Below the pieces are notes generated by a model, which worked only from the letters and a program-made list of their open reading frames with translations, was not told where the DNA came from and searched no databases. 5,824 nt of DNA from Pseudomonadota bacterium (GTDB taxonomy: Bacteria; Pseudomonadota; Gammaproteobacteria; Burkholderiales; Ferrovaceae): contig JAJZHV010000080.1 of the NCBI GenBank assembly GCA_021804345.1, positions 1 through 5,824 of the forward strand, written 5' to 3'. The translations under genes and the position numbers were made by a program. Shown here piece by piece: positions 1 through 5,824 of the stretch (position 1 is its first letter; each line of letters opens with the position of its first letter).

Positions 1-794
1 TTCTCTTCGGGTGGTCGTTGAGCCACATGGGCGCGCTAGGAGAAAAAGTCTTTCACCTGATTCAAGAACTGTCTCACGTGTTCTTTGGCATGATGAACAC
101 CATCATGAAGTTGGCGCCCTTGGGGGCTGGTGGCGCCATGGCCTTTACCATCGGCAAATACGGTGTTGGGGCGCTGGCGCCGCTCATGGCCCTGATGGGG
201 AGTTTTTATCTCACCTGTGTCATTTTTGTCCTGCTGGTCCTGGGCACCATCAGCGCCCTCACCGGCTTTAATATCTTGAAATTCCTGCTCTATATCAAAG
301 ACGAATTACTGACTGTGCTGGGCACCTCCTCCTCCGAGTCAGCGCTGGTGCCGTTGATGAGCAAGCTGGAACAGGCCGGCTGCCCCAAGGCTGTGGTGGG
401 TCTGGTGGTTCCCTCTGGATACTCCTTCAATCTGGATGGCACCAATATCTATCTCACCATGGCCGCTCTGTTTGTGGCCCAGGCGCTGAATATCGACCTG
501 ACCCTACAGCAGCAGTTCAGCTTACTGTTTGTGGCCATGCTCACTTCCAAGGGGGCTTCGGGCGTCACGGGAGCGGGCTTCATCACGCTGGCCGCCACCC
601 TGGCTGTGGTCCCTTCCATTCCGGTGGCGGGCTTAGCCTTGATACTGGGAATTGATCGTTTCATGTCGGAAGCGCGTGCCCTGACCAACTTTATCGGCAA
701 TGGCGTGGCCACCATCGTGGTTTCCCGCTGGGAAAAGGAGCTCGACAACAGTCGCCTGAAAGCCGCGCTGGACGGTCATCCCTTGACCTCTTGA
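1..794 (+). CDS. dctA: C4-dicarboxylate:cation symporter DctA, 5'-truncated by the window edge
   Basis: C-terminal 263 residues of an inner-membrane symporter of the dicarboxylate/amino acid:cation symporter (DAACS) family, which imports succinate, fumarate and malate with protons or sodium. The frame is open from base 3, with no start codon in view; against the usual 430-residue length about 165 N-terminal residues are missing. Visible family landmarks, in order: [20 protein letters not shown] (108-167), the serine-rich re-entrant hairpin [14 protein letters not shown] (318-359), the substrate/cation motif [10 protein letters not shown] (417-446), the second hairpin [13 protein letters not shown] (543-581), and the last helix [12 protein letters not shown] with [18 protein letters not shown] (654-743). 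SEARALTN and NGVATIVV match DctA from memory rather than glutamate transporters such as GltP, so DctA is preferred. Hydrophobic segments alternate as expected for the transport core. It ends in TGA and looks intact. Substrate is inferred from family resemblance only. Confidence 0.93.
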   Translation, partial: LFGWSLSHMGALGEKVFHLIQELSHVFFGMMNTIMKLAPLGAGGAMAFTIGKYGVGALAPLMALMGSFYLTCVIFVLLVLGTISALTGFNILKFLLYIKDELLTVLGTSSSESALVPLMSKLEQAGCPKAVVGLVVPSGYSFNLDGTNIYLTMAALFVAQALNIDLTLQQQFSLLFVAMLTSKGASGVTGAGFITLAATLAVVPSIPVAGLALILGIDRFMSEARALTNFIGNGVATIVVSRWEKELDNSRLKAALDGHPLTS

Positions 795-798
795 GGTC
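785..798. repeat. Short inverted repeat over the dctA stop codon
   Basis: GACCTC-TT-GAGGTC is a perfect 6+6 inverted repeat with a 2-base centre, overlapping the last codons and stop of dctA. It has no following T-run, so it is a poor intrinsic terminator. It could be a small operator-like palindrome or chance. No better terminator for dctA is visible before thiC. Confidence 0.35.
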
Positions 799-827
799 TG
801 GTTGGTGACGAGCGGCGATTTTAGAAT
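799..827 (+). promoter_or_regulatory. Possible thiC promoter
   Basis: TAGAAT (822-827) fits a sigma70 -10 box at 5 of 6 positions. At 17 bp spacing the -35 is TGGTTG (799-804), which is weak. Transcription would start near 834 and give a leader of about 64 nt before the thiC ATG. Assigned by eye only. Confidence 0.25.
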
Positions 828-882
828 AAGTCTTTGCAATTTCCGACCTTTGTTTCACAGCTCTGGTAGGATATGTTTTTGA

Positions 883-2802
<1,920 letters not shown>

Positions 2803-2824
2803 CGAACTGCTGCGGGAATAATCG

Positions 2825-3649
2825 ATGGATCTTTTGTTGTTGGCCAAGGCGGCCATCCTTGGTCTCGTGGAAGGGCTGACCGAGTTTTTGCCGGTCTCCA
2901 GCACCGGTCACCTGATATTGGCCGGCAGTCTGCTGAATTTCAATGATGAAAAGGGCAAGGTATTTGAAATCGTGATCCAGTTCGCCGCCATTCTGGCGGT
3001 GTGCTGGGAATACCGCTGCAAAATCACGGAGATAGCACAGGGATTGGGGCACGACCCCAAGGCCCAGCGCTTTGTGCTCAATCTGCTCGTGGCTTTCCTG
3101 CCTGCGGCTTTTATGGGCCTGCTATTTGCCAGCCGCATCAAGGCCACCCTGTTTGCTCCGGTCCCTGTGGCACTGGCCTTCATTCTGGGGGCCTTCGTCA
3201 TTTTATGGGTGGAGCGCCGCCGGCAACCCATCCTGCTGGAGTCACTGGAGGACATGGACTGGACACTGGCCCTTAAAATCGGCTTCTGCCAGGCCCTGGC
3301 CCTAATACCCGGTACTTCCCGCTCTGGCGCCACCATCATGGGTGGCCTCTACTTTGGGCTATCCCGAACCGCGGCCACGGAATTTTCATTTTTCCTGGCC
3401 ATTCCCACCCTCAGTGCGGCCACCCTCCACGAACTCATCAAATACCGGCACCTTCTGCACACGGCCGATCTGGGCCTGTTCCTGGTGGGCTCGTTGTTCT
3501 CTTTCCTGTTTGCCTTCATCACCGTGCGGGCCCTGCTCCGCTTTGTCAGCCACCACAATTTCAACCTCTTTGCCGGTTACCGGATTCTTTTTGGCCTCAT
3601 GATTCTGGCCACCGATGCCTGGGGTTGGGTACGCTGGAGTGAGGGTTGA
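2825..3649 (+). CDS. uppP: Undecaprenyl-diphosphatase UppP (BacA family)
   Basis: Inner-membrane phosphatase that converts undecaprenyl diphosphate to the monophosphate, recycling the lipid carrier of peptidoglycan and other envelope polymers; extra copies of the family give bacitracin resistance. The 274-residue product is the usual length and strongly hydrophobic, with about eight membrane segments. Both BacA active-site motifs are present: [14 protein letters not shown] (residues 16-29, with Glu16, Glu20, Ser26 and His29) and [13 protein letters not shown] (from residue 162, with Arg166). [12 protein letters not shown], further on, is also typical. The ATG at 2825 has a good SD (GGGA, 2814-2817, 7 nt upstream) and places the (E)GLTE motif at the normal distance from the N-terminus. 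The 22-bp gap from thiC with no terminator suggests a shared transcript, which is functionally unexpected. A GC-rich hairpin follows the stop. Confidence 0.97.
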   Translation: MDLLLLAKAAILGLVEGLTEFLPVSSTGHLILAGSLLNFNDEKGKVFEIVIQFAAILAVCWEYRCKITEIAQGLGHDPKAQRFVLNLLVAFLPAAFMGLLFASRIKATLFAPVPVALAFILGAFVILWVERRRQPILLESLEDMDWTLALKIGFCQALALIPGTSRSGATIMGGLYFGLSRTAATEFSFFLAIPTLSAATLHELIKYRHLLHTADLGLFLVGSLFSFLFAFITVRALLRFVSHHNFNLFAGYRILFGLMILATDAWGWVRWSEG

Positions 3650-3660
3650 GCGCAATATAA

Positions 3661-3702
3661 CAGCCTGCCCCGATGGTGCAGGTCCCTCGGGGGCAGGGCT
3701 TT
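3661..3702 (+). terminator. Probable terminator hairpin between convergent uppP and rubredoxin genes
   Basis: CCTGCCCCGA (3664-3673) pairs with TCGGGGGCAGG (3687-3697), a 10-bp GC-rich stem with one bulged G and a 13-nt loop, starting 15 nt past the uppP stop. The T-run on the plus strand is only three bases (3700-3702), so it is a moderate intrinsic terminator. On the minus strand the stem is followed by GCTGTTATATT and could also end the rubredoxin transcript. Confidence 0.55.
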
Positions 3703-3708
3703 ACACTC

Positions 3709-3891
3709 TCAAAACTCGATCATCTCGAAGTCTTCCTTGCGCGCCCCACATTCCGGGCAAACCCAGTTGACCGGCACCTCTTCCCAACGGGTTCCGGGGG
3801 CAATGCCTTCTTCAGGGTCCCCCAGTTCTTCGTTATAAATGTAGCCACAGATCAGGCAAAGATACGTCTTAAAGGGTTGGGTTGCTTCCAT
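3709..3891 (-). CDS. Rubredoxin
   Basis: Small cytosolic iron protein that carries single electrons through one Fe bound by four cysteines. The 60-residue product is a standard single-domain rubredoxin: YLCLICGYIY with Cys12 and Cys15, the aromatic and acidic core GDPEEGIAPGTRWEEVP, and NWVCPECGARKEDFE with Cys45 and Cys48. The start ATG (3889-3891) has a clear SD, AGGA, 5 nt upstream on the minus strand. The gene is convergent with uppP and divergent from thiD. Such rubredoxins serve varied partners (oxidases, hydroxylases, peroxide or NO reduction), and nothing here identifies the partner. No signal peptide is seen. The frame on the opposite strand over this gene is a shadow. Confidence 0.97.
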   Translation of the reverse strand: MEATQPFKTYLCLICGYIYNEELGDPEEGIAPGTRWEEVPVNWVCPECGARKEDFEMIEF

Positions 3892-3910
3892 GGTTTTCCT
3901 GGAATTGGGT

Positions 3911-3916
3911 TAGAAT
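3911..3916 (+). promoter_or_regulatory. Possible -10 box for the thiD-thiE-hemL transcript
   Basis: TAGAAT, preceded by T as in the thiC upstream region. No convincing -35 lies 16-18 bp upstream. If used, the leader would be about 95 nt and contain the whole inverted-repeat structure at 3936-3985. By-eye assignment. Confidence 0.22.
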
Positions 3917-3935
3917 GGGACATGCACTGATACAA

Positions 3936-3985
3936 ATGATGCTTGGAGGTTTTGCCCGCTCTGCGCAGCGGCACCCAAGCATCAT
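3936..3985. promoter_or_regulatory. Large inverted-repeat (stem-loop) in the rubredoxin/thiD divergent gap
   Basis: ATGATGCTTGG (3936-3946) is perfectly complementary to CCAAGCATCAT (3975-3985), an 11-bp stem. Inside it a second hairpin forms from CCGCT (3956-3960) and AGCGG (3967-3971) around CTGCGC. The two stems are separated by an asymmetric internal loop (about 9 nt on the left, 3 on the right). No T-run follows on the plus strand (AAAA) and only TTT on the minus strand, so it is not a convincing terminator. It ends 32 nt before the thiD ATG, so a leader RNA element of thiD or a protein-binding site is possible. It does not match the TPP riboswitch consensus. Function unknown. Confidence 0.6.
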
Positions 3986-4009
3986 AAAACCTGACACTCA
4001 GAAGAGCAA
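3981..4009 (-). promoter_or_regulatory. Possible rubredoxin promoter
   Basis: On the minus strand TTGCTC (4004-4009) and TATGAT (3981-3986) are 17 bp apart, a fair sigma70 match. The -10 overlaps one arm of the inverted repeat, so a transcript starting near 3974 would lack the full 11-bp stem. Assigned by eye. Confidence 0.28.
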
Positions 4010-4017
4010 CCTCATCC

Positions 4018-4848
4018 ATGACTCCTCCCCCTCCTGCCGTGCTGGTGTTTGCGGCCACTGACCCCAGTTCGGGTGCCGGCCTGCAAGCGGATATTCTTAC
4101 CTTGGCCAGCATGGGCTGTCACCCCCTGTCAGTGGTCACCGGCATCACGATTCAGGATACCACCGGCGTGGAAGATATCCTGCCTCTGGATGCGGAATGG
4201 GTTGCCGATCAGGCCCGCTGTATTCTGGAAGACGTTCCTGTGGCCGTCTTCAAATTGGGCGTACTGGGAAGCGTAGAGGCCATTGCAGCCATCGCGGAAA
4301 TCGTTTCGGACTACCCTGAAATCCCCTTAATTCTAGACCCGGTTCTCTCCAGTGGGCGGGGCGATGAACTGGCTTCGGAAGACATGTTGGCTGCCCTACG
4401 GGAATTGATCATTCCGCAGGCCACGCTGGTCACCCCCAATACCCTGGAAATTCTGCGTATTGCCTATGACGAGGCCCCCGAGGAGGACTCACCGGATTTT
4501 GTAAAAGCCGCAAAACTCATCCTGGATCTTGGATGTGAGTACGTACTTCTGACAGGAACTCACAGCGCATCCCGTCAGGTGATCAATACCCTGTATGGAC
4601 GAGAGGGGGTCATCCGCTCTGACAGCTGGGAACGTCTTAACGCCAGTTTTCATGGCTCGGGGTGCACCTTGAGTTCCGCCATTGCCGCCGGTTTGGCCCA
4701 GGGCTTAGACATGGCGGAAGCCGTGGCCGAGGCCCAGGAATTTACCTGGCAAACCTTGAAGGATGCCTTTCGCCTGGGAATGGGCCAACCCATTCCCGAC
4801 CGCTTGTTCTGGGCCCGGGAAGAACCCCCGGCGGGAGACGTTCATTAA
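4018..4848 (+). CDS. thiD: Hydroxymethylpyrimidine / phosphomethylpyrimidine kinase ThiD
   Basis: Ribokinase-fold enzyme that phosphorylates HMP and then HMP-P to HMP-PP for thiamin synthesis; it follows ThiC and precedes ThiE in the pathway. The product is 276 residues, near the usual 260-270. Landmarks: N-terminal substrate loop FAATDPSSGAGLQADI (residues 11-26), VVTGITIQDTTGV (substrate pocket), LILDPVLSS, TLVTPNTLE, and the phosphate-binding/catalytic FHGSGCTLSSAIAAGL with Cys216. The usual GGH of the ATP-site strand is GTH here (LLTGTHSAS), and the first loop is DPSSGAG rather than the common DPSGGAG. The C-terminal RLGMGQPIPDRLFW resembles beta/gammaproteobacterial ThiD as I recall them. 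The ATG at 4018 has only a weak SD (AGAAGAG, 4000-4006, 11 nt upstream) but begins the protein just before the conserved loop. thiE follows after 44 bp. Confidence 0.95.
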   Translation: MTPPPPAVLVFAATDPSSGAGLQADILTLASMGCHPLSVVTGITIQDTTGVEDILPLDAEWVADQARCILEDVPVAVFKLGVLGSVEAIAAIAEIVSDYPEIPLILDPVLSSGRGDELASEDMLAALRELIIPQATLVTPNTLEILRIAYDEAPEEDSPDFVKAAKLILDLGCEYVLLTGTHSASRQVINTLYGREGVIRSDSWERLNASFHGSGCTLSSAIAAGLAQGLDMAEAVAEAQEFTWQTLKDAFRLGMGQPIPDRLFWAREEPPAGDVH

Positions 4849-4892
4849 CGTGTGTCTTGCCCGCGCCCGTGCACTCCACAGCCCCAGCCGCC

Positions 4893-5591
4893 ATGCCTTT
4901 TAATCCAGGACCCATTCACGGGCTGTACGGCATTACACCGGATCTTTCCGACACGGCTTGCTTGCTGGCCAAACTGGAAGCGGCCTTCGCGGGGGGATTA
5001 CGTCTGTTGCAGTATCGGGCCAAGACGCTAAAACCCTCCGACCGCCAAGCGCAAGCCCTTGCTGTATCCGGGTTATGCCGCAAGTGGGCGGTCACTCTGA
5101 TCATCAATGATGACCCCGAACTTGCACGACAAACACAGGCCCAGGGTGTTCATCTGGGACAGCAAGACGTGCAGCAATGCGCGTGGGCGCCGCGCGCACA
5201 CCCTGCAACGGCACCCTCCAACCCCCAAGCAGCCCACCAGGATAGCCCCAATCTCCCGCAACACCCCGGACTGATGGGCATTTCTTGTCATGCCTCGCTC
5301 TCTCAGGCCCTGCAGGCCCAGGAGCAAGGCGCCCATTATGTGGCCTTTGGCAGTATGTACCCCTCCAGCACCAAACCCCAGGCGGAAACAGCACCCTTGT
5401 CCCTACTGCAATCGGCACGCTCGCAGTTGAGCCTTCCCATTGTCGCCATTGGCGGCATCACCCTAGACAATGCAACGCCCTTGATCCACGCAGGCGCCGA
5501 TGCCATTGCAGTCATTTCGGGATTGTTTGATGCCCCGGATATCTGCCAGCGCACCCGTGAATTTCAATCCTTATTTCATAGGCCATCATGA
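4893..5591 (+). CDS. thiE: Thiamine-phosphate synthase ThiE
   Basis: TIM-barrel enzyme that condenses HMP-PP with thiazole phosphate to give thiamin phosphate and pyrophosphate. With the ATG at 4893 the product is 232 residues. Motifs: GLYGITPD (10-17), LQYRAK (39-44, pyrophosphate contact), INDD (71-74, Mg and substrate), GVHLGQQD (85-92), GISCH (129-133), [24 protein letters not shown], and [12 protein letters not shown]. The stretch between GVHLGQQD and GISCH is about 36 residues, compared with some 15-18 in B. subtilis and E. coli ThiE, and is rich in Pro, Ala, Gln and His. The frame stays open back to 4662 inside thiD, but homology starts at about residue 10 of the ATG form, so the longer reading is rejected. 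There is no SD before this ATG; an in-frame GTG (4869) and TTG (4857) are alternatives, also without a good SD. Overlaps hemL by 4 bp. Confidence 0.93.
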   Translation: MPFNPGPIHGLYGITPDLSDTACLLAKLEAAFAGGLRLLQYRAKTLKPSDRQAQALAVSGLCRKWAVTLIINDDPELARQTQAQGVHLGQQDVQQCAWAPRAHPATAPSNPQAAHQDSPNLPQHPGLMGISCHASLSQALQAQEQGAHYVAFGSMYPSSTKPQAETAPLSLLQSARSQLSLPIVAIGGITLDNATPLIHAGADAIAVISGLFDAPDICQRTREFQSLFHRPS

Positions 5592-5824
5592 CGTCTTTGA
5601 ATCAGCAACTATTTGAACGTGCCCAGATCCGCATACCCGGCGGTGTCAACTCTCCTGTGCGGGCCTTTCGGGCCGTTGGAGGCGCCCCACGCTTCTTCAC
5701 CCGGGGCTCTGGCGCGCGAGTGTGGGATGTGGATGGGCGCGAATACATCGACTATGTCTGCTCCTGGGGGCCGTTGCTACATGGTCATGCTCATCCCCAA
5801 ATTGTACGTGCCGTGCAAGCCGTG
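5588..5824 (+). CDS. hemL: Glutamate-1-semialdehyde 2,1-aminomutase HemL, 3'-truncated by the window edge
   Basis: First 79 codons of the PLP enzyme that turns glutamate-1-semialdehyde into 5-aminolevulinate, the C5 route to heme and other tetrapyrroles. The N-terminus reads [20 protein letters not shown] and continues with [34 protein letters not shown] and [13 protein letters not shown], all close to the HemL family start; the usual length is about 430 residues, so roughly four fifths lies beyond the window, including the PLP lysine. The start is the ATG of an ATGA overlap with the thiE stop, which points to translational coupling; a weak SD (ATAGG, 5578-5582) lies 5 nt upstream. Clustered with thiD and thiE, probably one transcript. 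Confidence 0.95.
   Translation, partial: MTSLNQQLFERAQIRIPGGVNSPVRAFRAVGGAPRFFTRGSGARVWDVDGREYIDYVCSWGPLLHGHAHPQIVRAVQAV

Noticed and set aside
3673..3930. Plus-strand open frame over the rubredoxin gene
   Set aside because: Antisense to a complete rubredoxin with all four cysteines and a good SD; its own translation has no family features.
3986..4017. ACCTGA at 3989-3994 as part of a TPP riboswitch before thiD
   Set aside because: The six bases match one aptamer element, but the CTGAGA element and the rest of the P1-P5 arrangement are absent.
3852..4112. Minus-strand open frame across the rubredoxin/thiD gap
   Set aside because: It overlaps the 5' ends of both real genes and the inverted repeat, with no recognisable product.
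4662..4892. Upstream extension of the thiE frame into thiD
   Set aside because: The translated extension overlaps conserved thiD sequence in another frame and has no ThiE homology; ThiE similarity begins just after the ATG at 4893.

Overview
The window is an ordinary, gene-dense stretch of chromosome, moderately GC-rich by eye, from a Gram-negative proteobacterium. The protein sequences look most like the gamma-, beta- or acidithiobacillia-type Pseudomonadota: a DctA very close to the enterobacterial protein, a long ThiC of the 630-residue type, and a rubredoxin / thiD-thiE-hemL arrangement that I recall from those groups. I cannot name the genus from sequence alone.

Layout from left to right. 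Bases 1-794 hold the C-terminal part of a C4-dicarboxylate symporter (dctA); its 5' end lies outside the window. A gap of about 100 bp follows, with a possible promoter and no recognisable TPP riboswitch. Next come thiC (898-2802) and, 22 bp later on the same strand, uppP (2825-3649). A GC-rich hairpin (3661-3702) separates uppP from a convergent rubredoxin gene (3709-3891, minus strand). The rubredoxin gene is divergent from a plus-strand run thiD (4018-4848), thiE (4893-5591) and hemL (5588 to beyond the end). The divergent gap (3892-4017) holds a striking 50-nt inverted-repeat structure.

Functionally, three of the seven genes belong to thiamin diphosphate synthesis. ThiC makes the pyrimidine phosphate (HMP-P) from aminoimidazole ribotide, ThiD phosphorylates it to HMP-PP, and ThiE joins HMP-PP to the thiazole phosphate. 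The thiazole-branch genes (thiG, thiS and others) and thiL are not in the window. hemL (5-aminolevulinate formation for tetrapyrroles) overlaps thiE by 4 bp and is probably translated with it. uppP (recycling of the cell-wall lipid carrier) probably shares a transcript with thiC. Rubredoxin is a small electron carrier that may serve a neighbouring or distant redox enzyme.

I found no mobile element, CRISPR array, tRNA or rRNA, and no evidence of a new multi-gene system. The points that deserve a second look are regulatory and structural: the hairpin before thiD, short words shared by the thiC and thiD leaders, the missing TPP riboswitch before thiC, and a Pro/Ala/Gln-rich insertion in ThiE.
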